DNA of 64,000 bases from Opitutus terrae PB90-1 (GCF_000019965.1 NC_010571.1:4845001-4909000), one strand, 5' to 3'; positions 39,204 to 48,345 are shown, numbered from the stretch's first letter. Numbers and translations are program-made. The notes: generated by a model not told the origin, from the letters alone.

Positions 39204-40925
39204 ATGCGCGTCGGTCTTGCTCAAATCAATCCCACCGTGGGCGATCTCGCCAGCAACCGCCGGCTGATCCTCGACGCCTACCAATCGCTGGTGGCCCAAG
39301 GCGCCGAGCTGGTCGCGTTTCCCGAACTCGCCGTCTGCGGCTATCCGCCGCGCGACCTGCTGTTCAAGCGCCGCTTCGTTCGCGACTGCGAGGACTCGCT
39401 CCAGCAAATCGCCGCGCAGATCGGCTCTGTGCCAGCGTTGATCGGAACGGTCACGCGCAACACGACCGGCTCCGGCCGGCCCACTTACAACGCGGCCGCT
39501 TTCTGCCGCGCCGGCCAGATCGTCGCCACCGCGCGCAAATGCCTGCTGCCGACCTACGACGTGTTCGACGAAGACCGCTATTTCGAACCGGCGTCCGCCC
39601 CGATCGTCGTCGAGCACGCCGGCGCCCGGATCGGCATCACCATTTGCGAGGACATTTGGACGCATCCGATGATCAGCACGCGCCAGCTCCATCGCGGCGC
39701 GGATCCCGTGCAGCAACTCGCCGCGCAGCACTGCGACCTGATGGTCAACGTGTCCGCCAGCCCATGGCACTTCGACAAGGACAATCTGCGCGAAACGCTG
39801 ATCGCCGACACGGCGCGCGCGCTGGGCTGCGCGACGGTGTATCTCAACGTCGTCGGCGGAAACGACGAGCTGATCTTCGACGGCCGCAGCCTCGCCTGCA
39901 CCGCCGACGGATCCGTGATCGAAAAACTGCCCGCGTTTCAGGACGCGCTGCGCGTGATCGACGTGCCGTCGACGCATGTGCCGCCCACCGCGCGCAAGGC
40001 CGCCGCGCCCGCCGCAACGTTACCCGCGCGTTTGCCGGCTGCGACCGGCTGCGTCGCGTCGGAGTGCGCCGACACCTTCGACGCGCTGGTGCTCGGGCTG
40101 CGCGACTACGCCCACAAGAGCGGATTCAAGCGCGCGCTGATCGCGCTGTCGGGTGGCATTGATTCCGCACTCGTTGCCGTGATCGCCACCGCCGCGCTGG
40201 GCGCCGAAAATGTCACCGGCGTTTCGCTGCCCTCGGCGATCTCCTCGCAACACTCGCGCGACGATGCCCGCCAGCTCGCGCAGAACCTCGGCATCCGTTT
40301 CGAAACGATCGCCATCGCGGAGCCTGTGGCCGCAACCGAGGCCGTTCTCGCGGACGCATTTCGCGGTCGGACGCGCGACGTCACGGAGGAAAACATCCAG
40401 GCCCGGATCCGCGGCGTGATCATGATGGCGCTCTCGAACAAATTTGGCGCGCTGCTCCTCACGACCGGCAACAAGAGCGAGATGGCCGTCGGCTACTGCA
40501 CGCTCTACGGCGACATGGCCGGCGGCCTCGCCGTGATTTCCGATCTCTACAAGACGCAGGTCTACTCCGTCGCACGCTGGATCAACCAGGTGTATGCCGC
40601 GCGGCTTGGGCGCACGGGCGAAATCATTCCGGCGAGCACGATCACGAAGCCGCCGTCCGCCGAACTGCGACCGGACCAGCTCGATCAGGACAGCCTGCCG
40701 CCCTACGACGTGCTCGACGCGATCCTGCGCTCCTACGTCGAGGAAGGGCACTCGCGCCGCGACATCGTTGCGCAGGGCTTCGCGGAAGCCGTCGTCAACG
40801 ACGTCGTGCGCAAGGTTGATCTCAACGAATACAAGCGGAAGCAAGCTGCGCCTGGTTTGAAGATCACGCCGCTCGCGTTCGGCGTCGGCCGGCGGATTCC
40901 GATCGTCCAAAAATACGTGAGCTAA
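39204..40925 (+). CDS. nadE: Glutamine-dependent NAD+ synthetase
   Basis: A 573-residue two-domain enzyme from the ATG at 39204. Residues 1-260 form a nitrilase-type glutaminase with Glu41 ('[13 protein letters not shown]'), Lys near 112 ('[14 protein letters not shown]') and Cys148 ('ITICEDIW'). Residues about 290-573 form the synthetase with the ATP loop '[20 protein letters not shown]' (about 315) and '[20 protein letters not shown]'. It makes NAD from deamido-NAD with ammonia from glutamine. The earlier open frame overlaps maf antisense and is not used. A small membrane gene follows one base later. Confidence 0.93.
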   Translation: MRVGLAQINPTVGDLASNRRLILDAYQSLVAQGAELVAFPELAVCGYPPRDLLFKRRFVRDCEDSLQQIAAQIGSVPALIGTVTRNTTGSGRPTYNAAAFCRAGQIVATARKCLLPTYDVFDEDRYFEPASAPIVVEHAGARIGITICEDIWTHPMISTRQLHRGADPVQQLAAQHCDLMVNVSASPWHFDKDNLRETLIADTARALGCATVYLNVVGGNDELIFDGRSLACTADGSVIEKLPAFQDALRVIDVPSTHVPPTARKAAAPAATLPARLPAATGCVASECADTFDALVLGLRDYAHKSGFKRALIALSGGIDSALVAVIATAALGAENVTGVSLPSAISSQHSRDDARQLAQNLGIRFETIAIAEPVAATEAVLADAFRGRTRDVTEENIQARIRGVIMMALSNKFGALLLTTGNKSEMAVGYCTLYGDMAGGLAVISDLYKTQVYSVARWINQVYAARLGRTGEIIPASTITKPPSAELRPDQLDQDSLPPYDVLDAILRSYVEEGHSRRDIVAQGFAEAVVNDVVRKVDLNEYKRKQAAPGLKITPLAFGVGRRIPIVQKYVS

Positions 40926-40926
40926 C

Positions 40927-41154
40927 GTGGGCCAGAAAATCCTGGGCGCCGGCCTGCTCGTCGCCGCGTTGATCCTCCGCTACCAGTTCGCCCGCGCCCG
41001 CCAGCGCGGTTACGTTGGTTCGCGTCGCCGGCCGATCACCCGCGAACGCCACCGCGCCCGATTTCATCTCACGCTCACCGGACACGCTCTCGGCGCGCTG
41101 ATCTGCTTCATCGCCGCCTTCCTCTGCCTCACCGGCGCGATCCATCGCGGGTGA
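40927..41154 (+). CDS. Small two-helix membrane protein, unknown function
   Basis: A 75-residue product from a GTG one base after the nadE stop, so probably translated by coupling. Two hydrophobic helices ('ILGAGLLVAALILRYQF' and 'LGALICFIAAFLCLTGAI') flank a very basic loop ('RARQRGYVGSRRRPITRERH'). I do not recognise it. The basic loop suggests it lies on the cytoplasmic side. It might be non-coding, but the helix-loop-helix pattern and tight spacing favour a gene. Confidence 0.5.
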   Translation: MGQKILGAGLLVAALILRYQFARARQRGYVGSRRRPITRERHRARFHLTLTGHALGALICFIAAFLCLTGAIHRG

Positions 41155-41215
41155 TCGCAGCGCGCTCCCGCGTTTTCTTTGGCGTTTTGGATCCTTGGCG
41201 TTTGGGATTTCCCCG

Positions 41216-42100
41216 ATGAGCTGGTTCGAGTTCCAACACGAGGCCATGGCCACCACGTTCGCCATCGCGATCGCGGACCAGTCCGAGGCTTACGCCAAGC
41301 AGGCGGCGACGGCGGCGTGGCGCGAAATCGACCGGCTCGAATCCGAGCTCAGCCGCTACGTGCAATCGAGCGATATCGCTCGCGCCAACCGGATCGCCCG
41401 CGGCGAGACGATCGCGATCGGCGAGGATGCGCTGCAGTGCCTGCTGCTCGCCGCCGAATTCACCGTCGCGACGCGCCACGCCTTCGATCCGGCCTACGCT
41501 TCGCGTCGCGCGGCGGCTGTAGCCGGGCTCGCTGAGGCCGACCCAGCACGAGCGCCCGCGCCTGCTTCAACGACTGCAGGCCAGGACTCTCCACCTTTCA
41601 CGCTCGACCCGGATGCGCACACGCTAACGTCACACATTGACCGGTTGCACCTCGACCTCGGTGCGATCGGCAAGGGCTACGCCCTCGATGGCATCGGTGC
41701 GCTGCTGCGTGAGTGGGAAATTCCCGCCGCATGCCTGCAGAGCGGCGGCAGCAGTGTGCTCGCGCTCGCCGCGCCGACCGGGCACGCCGGCTGGCCGATC
41801 GGACTCGGCGATGAACCGGCCCAACGTTCGCTGGCGCTGGCGGACAGCGCGCTCAGCGGCTCGGGCATCGCGGTCAAGGGCGTGCACCTGCAGAATCCGC
41901 GCACCGGCCGCTCCGCCGACCGCACGACGCGGGTCTGGGCGCTCGCGAACAGCGCTGCGGCTTCCGATGCGCTGTCGACCGCCTTCTTCGTGATGAGCAA
42001 TGCGGAAATCGCTGCGTTCTGCGCCGATCATCCCGAAATCGGCGCCGCCATCAGCACCGCCGACGGACAGCTGCTGGTTTACGGCAGACTGGCCGGGTAG
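41216..42100 (+). CDS. apbE: FAD:protein FMN transferase (ApbE family)
   Basis: A 294-residue protein from the ATG at 41216. The family marks are 'AMATTFAIAIAD' near the start, 'AAWREIDRLESELSRYVQSS', 'LHLDLGAIGKGYALD' and 'AACLQSGGSSVLAL' with the C-terminal 'AASDALSTAFFVM' (metal site). ApbE attaches FMN to Thr in Na+-translocating oxidoreductases and related proteins. No signal peptide is visible, unlike most family members. Residues about 100-125 contain an insertion read from a GTAG-footed hairpin (41519-41541), giving 'AVAGLAEADPARAPAPASTT' in place of the usual short link. Confidence 0.85.
   Translation: MSWFEFQHEAMATTFAIAIADQSEAYAKQAATAAWREIDRLESELSRYVQSSDIARANRIARGETIAIGEDALQCLLLAAEFTVATRHAFDPAYASRRAAAVAGLAEADPARAPAPASTTAGQDSPPFTLDPDAHTLTSHIDRLHLDLGAIGKGYALDGIGALLREWEIPAACLQSGGSSVLALAAPTGHAGWPIGLGDEPAQRSLALADSALSGSGIAVKGVHLQNPRTGRSADRTTRVWALANSAAASDALSTAFFVMSNAEIAAFCADHPEIGAAISTADGQLLVYGRLAG
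41519..41541 (+). repeat. GTAG-footed REP-like element inside apbE
   Basis: GTAGCCGGGCTCGCTGAG is identical over 18 bases to the intergenic hairpin at 1144, and then diverges in the returning arm. It is translated in frame as part of a Pro/Ala-rich loop of ApbE. Confidence 0.65.
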
Positions 42101-42112
42101 ATCGACGGCGCT

Positions 42113-42360
42113 GGGGACGCCGACGCCCTCGTCGCGTCTGCGGGCGAACGGAAACATCCGACCGCGGCGGGGGCGCCGCGGCTCCACCATCTTCTGTAGC
42201 CGGGGTCGGTGACCCCGGCCCCGGGCTCACCGAGCCCGGTGACATCCGATCACACCTCAGCCCATCTCCGGCTCTCAACCCTCATCCCTCTCAACTAGTC
42301 CGAGCTCTCCGCTCTGGATTCTCAGCACTAGACTCTCAGCTCTGGACTCTCAGCTCTCGC
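42113..42360. repeat. REP-like hairpins and heptamer repeats between apbE and the sigma factor gene
   Basis: A degenerate copy of the CGACGCCCTCGTCGCG hairpin (about 42119-42140) is followed by a GTAG hairpin (42196-42219, arms CCGGGGTC) and a mirror hairpin (42221-42243). From 42271 to 42360 there are CTCARCT-like heptamers, including a 14-base dimer GACTCTCAGCTCTG repeated twice. Confidence 0.65.
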
Positions 42361-42380
42361 CTATTCCGCTCCCATCCCCC

Positions 42381-43061
42381 TCACCGTCGCGAGATTTCCA
42401 GCACCCGGGCCATGACCCGCGCGGTGAACGGATTGCACAGCGGCGCCTTGAACGCGAACAACTCCGGCATCGCCGCGCTCTTCAGCAGTTGCGTCTTCAG
42501 CTGCTCGCGCGCGCGATGCAGCGTCACCTTCACGTTCTCCACCGAAAGTCCGAGGCATTCCGCCGTCTCCGCCGTGTTTAGCTGCTCGATCTCCCGCATC
42601 ACGTAAACCGTGCGGTAGTTTCCCGGCAGTTCGTTGATCGCGTGTTCCAGCAGCGTCTTCATTTCGTTGAGGCTTAGATTCTGTCCGGCCGGCGTCACCT
42701 GCTCGTCCGGGATCGCAGTGTGATCCTCCTCGAGCCACTCGTCCTCGCGCACGGTGTGCTGCTTGCGCAGGAGCATCCGGCATTCGTTGACCATGATCCG
42801 TGTCAACCAGGTCGCGAAGGCGGCCGACCTTCGGAATCGCGGCAGGTGCAGGAAAGCCTTCAGATACGCGTTCTGCATCGCATCCTCCACGAGCTCACGC
42901 CGGCCGAGGCAGGCCATGCCGACGCGGAACAGCCGCTGGTTGTGCCGGCGCACGAGCACCTCGAACATCTCGCGGTTGCCGCGCACCACCTCATCAATCA
43001 CCGCAAAGTCGCTGATCGTTTCGGGGCTTTCGATTGGAGTCGTCATCGTGTCAGGTTGCAT
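42381..43061 (-). CDS. ECF-type RNA polymerase sigma factor
   Basis: A 226-residue protein from the ATG at 43061 (a second ATG at 43046 is possible). Region 2 is 'VRRHNQRLFRVGMACLGRRE..AMQNAYLKAFLHLPRFRRSA..FATWLTRIMVNECRMLLRK' and region 4 'INELPGNYRTVYVMREIEQL' with 'LGLSVENVKVTLHRAREQLK' as the -35 recognition helix. This is an extracytoplasmic-function sigma factor. No anti-sigma gene with a membrane helix is adjacent on the same strand; the downstream side is repeats, so its control must be encoded elsewhere or differ. Confidence 0.88.
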   Translation of the reverse strand: MQPDTMTTPIESPETISDFAVIDEVVRGNREMFEVLVRRHNQRLFRVGMACLGRRELVEDAMQNAYLKAFLHLPRFRRSAAFATWLTRIMVNECRMLLRKQHTVREDEWLEEDHTAIPDEQVTPAGQNLSLNEMKTLLEHAINELPGNYRTVYVMREIEQLNTAETAECLGLSVENVKVTLHRAREQLKTQLLKSAAMPELFAFKAPLCNPFTARVMARVLEISRR

Positions 43062-43398
43062 CGACGGGATTGGATGCGCGCCGGCGCGTCGTGGTTACAG
43101 CATGGCGCATTTCCACCGAAGTGCCACCCGGGCGCGGGACTTGCCGTGCGTCCTGGTGGAGCCCGGCGTCCCGGCTGGCTATCTGTAGCCGGGAACTTCG
43201 CTCCACCGCTTCGGCGCCCGATCACTGACGTAACGAGCAAGCCCGGCAGCGACGCCGGGCTCCACTTTTCGCCGTTCCGGGGCCGACACAGCGGCCGTTC
43301 ATCTGCATCAACCCGTGTGCCGGCTGGTTAGGTGGATGGTGCCGCGTGCAGATTGACAGGATCGGCCCCCAGCCGGGTATGCTCCTGCCCTTTTTGCC
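43062..43398. repeat. Divergent intergenic region with REP-like hairpins
   Basis: Between the sigma factor and MATE genes there is a GGAG hairpin (43158-43180), a GTAG foot (43185-43188) with a poor arm, and an inverted GGAG hairpin (43241-43263, arms GCCCGGC). The first and third share the loop GTC. No gene is seen; the promoters of both genes must lie here. Confidence 0.6.
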
Positions 43399-44793
43399 GT
43401 GTCCTCCGCCGCACCTCGTGCTCAACCCAAGAACCTGCTGTCGATCGCCTGGCCGATCTTCATCGAGCAGGCGCTGCGCATCCTCGTCGGCACGGTCGAC
43501 GTGTTCATGGTCAGCCACATTTCCGACGGCGCCGTTGCCGCGCTTGGGGTGGCGCACCAGATCGTCATTCTGTTCCTGATCGTCTTCAACTTCATCGCCA
43601 TCGGCGCGAGCGTCGTGATCACGCATCACCTGGGCGCGCGGGATCGTGCCGGCGCCGATCACATCGCCACGACAGCGATCAGCGTGAACACCTGGATGGG
43701 CGTCGCGGTGAGTCTGTGCGTCTTTGCCTTCGCCGCGCCGATGCTGCGGCTGATGCAGCTGCCCGGCGACCTGATGCCCTTCGCGGTGCCCTTCCTCACG
43801 CTGATGGGCGGCACGCTGTTCATGGAGTCGATGAACATGTCGATCTCCGCCGTGCTCCGCGCGCACCATCACACCCGCGACGCCATGCTGGTAACGTTGG
43901 GGCAGAACATCATCAACTTCCTCGCCGTCTGCACCGCGCTGTTCGGTTGGTTTGGATTTCCCAAAATGGGCGTCCTCGGTGTCGCGCTCGCCAGCGTTTT
44001 CAGCCGCTGCTGCGCGTGCATCGCGCTCTGGATCCTGCTCGACTACCGCACGAAGCTCCGGCTGCGCGCACGCAACTTCCTCGAAATTTCCCGCCAGCGC
44101 GTGCGCCGGATCCTGCACATCGGACTGCCCGCCGCCGGCGAACACCTGAGTTACTGGCTCGCGTTGATGGTGGTGACTTCCTTCATCGCCCGGCTCGGCG
44201 GCGAGGCACTCGCGATTCAATCCTACACGCTGCAGGTGCAGCGGCTGGTGATGGTCTTCAGCGTGGCGCTCGGGCTCGGCACCGAGATTCTCATCGGCCA
44301 CATGGTCGGCGCCGGCGACTTCGAGCGCGCCTACCACGAGCTGCTCAAAAGCCTGCGGCTCGGGTTCACGATTGCGATCGGGGCCGCCATCGTCGTAGCG
44401 CTCGCCGCTCCCGCCATCGTGCACGTGTTCACACCCACCGCCGATATCATCGCGGGCGCGGCGCTGCTGCTGCGGTTATCCGTGCTGATCGAGCCGGGCC
44501 GGGTTTTCAATATTGTCGTGATCAACTCGCTGCGGGCGACCGGCGACGCGCGCTTCCCCGTGCAGATCGGCGCCGTGTGCATGTGGTTCATCTGGGTGCC
44601 ACTGGCTTGGCTGCTCGGACTGAAACTCGGTTTCGGGCTCGTCGGTTTCTGGATCTCCATGGCCGTCGACGAATGGTTGCGCGGGATCATCATGTATCGT
44701 CGCTGGAAGCTCCGGCAGTGGCTCCCGTTCGCGAAGCGCAGCCGCGCGCAGGCGCTGAGCGAGTCCGTCGGCGCCAACGCCGCCGCGGCGTAA
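43399..44793 (+). CDS. MATE-family efflux transporter
   Basis: A 464-residue inner-membrane protein from the GTG at 43399 with twelve hydrophobic segments in two similar halves. Typical MATE segments are 'IAWPIFIEQALRILVGTVDV' at the start, 'GVAHQIVILFLIVFNFIAIG', 'LGQNIINFLAVCTALFG' and 'INSLRATGDARFPVQIGA'. MATE proteins export drugs or metabolites by Na+ or H+ antiport. The Ala-rich C-terminus ('SVGANAAAA') is not conserved. Single gene. Confidence 0.9.
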   Translation: MSSAAPRAQPKNLLSIAWPIFIEQALRILVGTVDVFMVSHISDGAVAALGVAHQIVILFLIVFNFIAIGASVVITHHLGARDRAGADHIATTAISVNTWMGVAVSLCVFAFAAPMLRLMQLPGDLMPFAVPFLTLMGGTLFMESMNMSISAVLRAHHHTRDAMLVTLGQNIINFLAVCTALFGWFGFPKMGVLGVALASVFSRCCACIALWILLDYRTKLRLRARNFLEISRQRVRRILHIGLPAAGEHLSYWLALMVVTSFIARLGGEALAIQSYTLQVQRLVMVFSVALGLGTEILIGHMVGAGDFERAYHELLKSLRLGFTIAIGAAIVVALAAPAIVHVFTPTADIIAGAALLLRLSVLIEPGRVFNIVVINSLRATGDARFPVQIGAVCMWFIWVPLAWLLGLKLGFGLVGFWISMAVDEWLRGIIMYRRWKLRQWLPFAKRSRAQALSESVGANAAAA

Positions 44794-44803
44794 AAGCCGA
44801 ACA

Positions 44804-44843
44804 GTGAAACGGTGAGGCGGTGAAGCCGTGACGCCGTGAAACG
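44804..44843. repeat. Five GTGAAACG-type octamers, left flank of the four-helix-bundle gene
   Basis: The units are GTGAAACG, GTGAGGCG, GTGAAGCC, GTGACGCC, GTGAAACG. An inverted counterpart of five units lies at 45332-45371 on the other side of the gene. Confidence 0.65.
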
Positions 44844-44912
44844 GTCCGGCATTCCGTCGATGATGTTGCTCCCGGAGCTCGATCCGCCGCCGAGAGAAGC
44901 TTCGATCGGCGC

Positions 44913-45296
44913 GTGAAAGCACACTACGTGCAGGAGTTGGACGTATATCGCGAAGCATTCCACCTGCAGCAGGAGATCTTCGCCGTTTCTCAGAAATGGC
45001 CAAAAGAAGAAACCTATTCGCTCATCGATCAGGTCCGTCGATCATCGCGCTCGGTTGGGGCGAACCTATCGGAAGCTTGGGCGAAACGCCGCTACCCGGC
45101 ACATTTCCTCAGCAAGCTGACGGAGGCTGATGGCGAGCTTTCGGAAACCCGCCACTGGATCGCCACGGCACAAGCCTGCCGTTATTTGCAGGATAAAATC
45201 TCGGCTGCTTTGAGTTCGGATGCCGACCGTGTCGGCAAGCTGCTAGGCGCAATGATTCAAAAACACACGCTGTTCTGCCTTCCCTCAGCGGTCTGA
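44913..45296 (+). CDS. Four-helix-bundle protein (S23/IVP family)
   Basis: A 127-residue protein from the GTG at 44913. The pattern 'ELDVYREAFHLQQEIFAVSQKWPKEETYSLIDQVRRSSRSVGANLSEAWAK' (in part) and 'FLSKLTEADGELSETRHWIA' is characteristic of the small four-helix-bundle proteins first found as intervening sequences in 23S rRNA genes. Function unknown; they are often found singly in variable places. Base composition is visibly less GC-rich than in the neighbours, and inverted octamer repeats flank the gene, both consistent with gain by transfer. Confidence 0.85.
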   Translation: MKAHYVQELDVYREAFHLQQEIFAVSQKWPKEETYSLIDQVRRSSRSVGANLSEAWAKRRYPAHFLSKLTEADGELSETRHWIATAQACRYLQDKISAALSSDADRVGKLLGAMIQKHTLFCLPSAV

Positions 45297-45331
45297 CCGC
45301 ACCGCAGCGGCACGGCTTCGCAGCTTTACGG

Positions 45332-45371
45332 TTCACCGCTTCACCGCCTCACGGGTTCACCGCCTCACCGG
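45332..45371. repeat. Five TTCACCGC-type octamers, right flank
   Basis: The units are TTCACCGC, TTCACCGC, CTCACGGG, TTCACCGC, CTCACCGG, the inverse orientation of the units at 44804. The stop codon of the neighbouring hydrolase gene (45365-45367) lies inside the last unit. Confidence 0.65.
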
Positions 45372-46147
45372 TCGAGGGCGAAGCCCGAGACGCTGCGCAC
45401 AAAGGCCTCCCGCGCCTGCATGTGGGGATTGTGACCGGAGCCGGCAATCGTTTCGATCTCGGCGCGCGGGAAGAACCGTCGGATCTCGCCGCGGTCGTCC
45501 GGCGACACATACGTCGACCGCTCACCCACAATGAACTTCGCTGGTCCGTCGTAGCGGTCGTCCGCACGCAGCGGACTCCGTTCCAGCACGGGCAACGCAG
45601 CCGTGAGTACGGGCAGATTGATTGCCCAGCGCCAACCGCCGCCTTCGCCGCGCTCCAGGTTGGTCGCGAGAAATTTCCTCATCGCCCAGTCGTCCACCCG
45701 CGCCTCGAATCGCAGCTCGGCCTCCGCGCGTGACTTCAGGTGCGCGAGATCGAGCTCGGTCATGGCGGCAAACTCCGCGCGGTGCCCGACCCAGTGGTAG
45801 TTCTTCGGTGCGATGTCCACGATCACCAGCCGCTCCACGCGCTGCGGCTGCCGGCAAGCCAGCAGCATCGCCGTCTTCCCGCCCATGCTGTGACCGAGCA
45901 ACGTCGCCCGCTCGATCCCCTGCGCCTGCATCCAGCCGAGCACGTCGTCCCTCATCGCCTCGTAACTCATCTCGTCCGCATGCGGTGAGCTGCCGTGATT
46001 GCGCAGGTCCAGCGCGAACACATGAAAATACGCCGCTAGATCGCGCCCGGCCGTCTGCCAATTGCGCGACGAACCAAGCAGCCCGTGCAAAATCACCAGC
46101 GGCGGCTGACCCGCTCCGCCCAAGTCACGATGGAAGAGAGAAACCAC
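45365..46147 (-). CDS. Alpha/beta-fold esterase (YbfF-like)
   Basis: A 260-residue protein from the GTG at 46147, with GGTGAGGG just ahead (a TTG at 46159 is the alternative). It has the oxyanion motif 'VILHGLLGSSRNW', 'FALDLRNHGSSPHADEMSYE', the nucleophile elbow 'LLGHSMGGKTAML' (Ser), and the His in 'AGSGHNPHMQAREAF'. These match the E. coli YbfF esterase group, acting on short acyl esters in the cytoplasm. No operon partner. The end of the gene runs into the octamer repeat. Confidence 0.85.
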   Translation of the reverse strand: MVSLFHRDLGGAGQPPLVILHGLLGSSRNWQTAGRDLAAYFHVFALDLRNHGSSPHADEMSYEAMRDDVLGWMQAQGIERATLLGHSMGGKTAMLLACRQPQRVERLVIVDIAPKNYHWVGHRAEFAAMTELDLAHLKSRAEAELRFEARVDDWAMRKFLATNLERGEGGGWRWAINLPVLTAALPVLERSPLRADDRYDGPAKFIVGERSTYVSPDDRGEIRRFFPRAEIETIAGSGHNPHMQAREAFVRSVSGFALDR

Positions 46148-46205
46148 GCCCTCACCCAACGCGGGAACCCGCGCCGCTGCAACCGCGGCGGCGTCCGCCG
46201 CCGCA

Positions 46206-46260
46206 GTTTCGGGTTCAGGGTTTCGGGTTCCAGCTGTAGGTCCGCTCGGTAAGCGAGCGC
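46206..46260. repeat. TTTCGGG heptamers and GTAG hairpin
   Basis: TTTCGGG, TTCAGGG, TTTCGGG, TTCC units (about 46206-46231) are followed by a GTAG-footed hairpin with arms TCCGCTC (46235-46260) in the gap between the esterase and the sugar transferase gene. Confidence 0.5.
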
Positions 46261-46314
46261 CCGTCCGGTGGCCAGGCTTGCAACCCGAATTCCAAACCCT
46301 GAGAGGTCACGCAC

Positions 46315-47733
46315 TCAGTACGCCGTCTTCGGCGGAAACAGTACCTGGGCGAGCGTCCGCACGCTGATCTGCAGATCCAGCCAGAACGACCAGTGCGTGA
46401 TGTAGTGCACATCCCAGGAGTGCCGCCGGCTCAGCATCTCCTTTTCCAAAATCTCCCCGCGATAGCCCATGCTCTGCGCGAGCCCGGTGATCCCCGGCTT
46501 CACGAGATGCCGGGTCCGGTAGGCTTTCGTCTGCAACCGGAATTCCTCGTCGAGCATCGGCATGTACGGCCGCGGGCCGACCACGCTCATCTCGCCGCGC
46601 AGCACATTCCAGAACTGCGGGAACTCATCGAGACTTCGCCGCCGCAGGAAACGGCCAAACGGGAAAATCCGCTCGTCATCGGGTCGCGCCTGTCGCGATT
46701 CCGCGGCTTCGTCGCCGGTATCCACATACATCGAGCGGAATTTCAGCATCGCAAAGGTGTTTCCACGCATGCCTCGGCGCTGCCGCACGTGAAACAGCGG
46801 CCCCGGCGCCTGCAGCCGCTGCATCAGCGCCACCCACACGCAGAGCGGCGGCAGGACCAGCACCGCCACCGGCAGCGCGATCGCCAGATCGAAGCCCCGC
46901 TTCAACAGCCGGTTCACCGGATCTTCCAGCGGCTCCTCCTGCAGCGTGTAGAAATGACGCCCCTCCTCCGTGATCGGGACCAGCGGATGCGTGGTGCGCT
47001 CCTCGATATTATTGTGAATCAGCAGCCGGCAGCCACGTTCCTGGCATTGGTCGATGATCTCGCGCGCGGCCGCATCGGTCGCCGGAAACTCCAACAGCAC
47101 GAGCTGCGCAACGTCGCGTTCGCGCAGCATGCGCGACAGCTCCGCGACCCGGCCAAGCCACGGCACACCGCCCGGCGGCTCACCCGCAGGCGGATCGTCA
47201 TCGGAGAGGACGCCCACGGGATGGATACCGAGCGGCTCCTTGTGCACGATCCAGTCGTTCAGCCGCGACAGCGAGCTCAGCCGGCCGATGAACAGCGTCG
47301 GCAGCCGCTGGCCCTTCGCGAACATGATTCGGGCCAGCAGCTGCGGCAGCCGGGCGTTCAGCAGCGTCAGTCCGAGCCAGCTCCAGACCAGAAAACTGCC
47401 GAGAAACAGCCGGCTGATGCTGCGATCCTGCGTCGCGAACATCATCGTGAACGTCAGCAACGCCATCAGCGCCGTCTGCCGGCCCGCCAGCCGCGCCGCA
47501 TCGGTCCAGTTCAGCAAGTGAAACCGCGCCGCCAGCCGGGTGAGATCGCGCGAGGACAACAGCACGCCGCCAACCATGCAGAGGAAATACGGCAGCAGGT
47601 TGACCGAGCGGCTCAGCCGCACGAACGGCACGTGATAGATCACGTTCGCGTAGACCCAGAAAAACACGCCGATGAACAGCGTGATGGCGCCCGCGTGAAG
47701 ATTGGCCAGGCCGCGCGCCCGGGTCGTGATCAT
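46315..47733 (-). CDS. Polyprenyl-phosphate glycosylphosphotransferase (exopolysaccharide initiating enzyme)
   Basis: A 472-residue protein from the ATG at 47733. The N-terminal 140 residues hold about four membrane helices, residues about 150-260 a Rossmann-like domain ('TLFIGRLSSLSRLNDWIV', 'AQLVLLEFPATDAAAREII'), then a further helix and the bacterial sugar-transferase domain: 'KRGFDLAIALPVAVLVLPPL', 'PGPLFHVRQRRGMRGNTFAM', 'RSLDEFPQFWNVLRGEMSVV' and 'GPRPYMPMLDEE'. It transfers a sugar phosphate to undecaprenyl phosphate and starts polysaccharide repeat units. No other EPS gene is next to it. Such enzymes often occur with PEP-CTERM/exosortase systems, of which one substrate is at the window end. 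Confidence 0.88.
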   Translation of the reverse strand: MITTRARGLANLHAGAITLFIGVFFWVYANVIYHVPFVRLSRSVNLLPYFLCMVGGVLLSSRDLTRLAARFHLLNWTDAARLAGRQTALMALLTFTMMFATQDRSISRLFLGSFLVWSWLGLTLLNARLPQLLARIMFAKGQRLPTLFIGRLSSLSRLNDWIVHKEPLGIHPVGVLSDDDPPAGEPPGGVPWLGRVAELSRMLRERDVAQLVLLEFPATDAAAREIIDQCQERGCRLLIHNNIEERTTHPLVPITEEGRHFYTLQEEPLEDPVNRLLKRGFDLAIALPVAVLVLPPLCVWVALMQRLQAPGPLFHVRQRRGMRGNTFAMLKFRSMYVDTGDEAAESRQARPDDERIFPFGRFLRRRSLDEFPQFWNVLRGEMSVVGPRPYMPMLDEEFRLQTKAYRTRHLVKPGITGLAQSMGYRGEILEKEMLSRRHSWDVHYITHWSFWLDLQISVRTLAQVLFPPKTAY

Positions 47734-47820
47734 GCGCCTCGTTATGCGGTCCGGCCGCAACCCGCGCAAGCGTCCGCGATGCCGCCCGCTGGCGCTTCGG
47801 CGACGGACGGCGCTACGCGC

Positions 47821-47920
47821 GGTCCGCTGCTTGAGCGGACTACGTCTACCGACATGGAACCGCGACGCCCTCGTCGCGGTTCGACGTGCCACGATTGTAG
47901 CCGGGGTCGCTGACCCCGGC
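47821..47920. repeat. REP-like hairpin cluster
   Basis: Three hairpins: one ending in CTAC (47821-47843, arms GTCCGCT), a GGAA-footed copy of CGCGACGCCCTCGTCGCG (47856-47881), and a GTAG hairpin with arms CCGGGGTC and loop GCT (47897-47920). The second has changed both arms relative to the 1308 copy (GGAACCGCG..CGCGGTTC), a compensatory change. Confidence 0.7.
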
Positions 47921-47999
47921 GCGCGAACGCATCGCGCCCGCGACGCACCCTACTCCTTCACCGCAATCTCACGACTACATGAACCGACCCCAAAAAGAA

Positions 48000-48299
48000 T
48001 CAGGCGGCGTCCGCCGTGATTTCGTCGACCCGCTCCGCCAAACCGAGCTGCTCCAGGTGCAGGAAAAGCGTGCAGGCATAGCTGTTCGGCAGCAGTTCAA
48101 CGCCTTTCTCGCGCAGCTGACTCCAGAAACTCTTCTCGTCGCGCGCCGTCGTCACGGTATAGCGGCTCGGTCCGATTAGCTCGCACTCATGTGCCGCCTG
48201 GCCGACGGAACGCTTCTGCACGTGCCACTGGGCACCGCCGCAATCGAACTTGAACGGAAGATCGGCATGCAGGCGGTAGCGATACGCGGCAGGTCTCAT
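48000..48299 (-). CDS. Small hypothetical protein
   Basis: A 99-residue protein from the ATG at 48299, with GAGAG in a good ribosome-binding position. I do not recognise a family. It looks folded rather than spurious: mixed hydrophobic strands in the first half ('AAYRYRLHADLPFKFDCGGAQWHVQ') and a helical Leu-rich end ('YACTLFLHLEQLGLAERVDE'). Its N-terminal part resembles the product at 59905-60294 ('YRF..ATFPVRFDFLGEQWALQV'), so the two may be paralogues. A palindrome at 48346-48365 lies just upstream. Confidence 0.5.
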   Translation of the reverse strand: MRPAAYRYRLHADLPFKFDCGGAQWHVQKRSVGQAAHECELIGPSRYTVTTARDEKSFWSQLREKGVELLPNSYACTLFLHLEQLGLAERVDEITADAA

Positions 48300-48345
48300 T
48301 GCTCTCATATTCTCGACCGCAACCCGTTTTCGCTGAAACGCAGAA

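Noticed and set aside
44804-45371. A CRISPR array, suggested by regularly spaced repeats
   Set aside because: The repeats are adjoining octamers with no unique spacers and no cas genes nearby.
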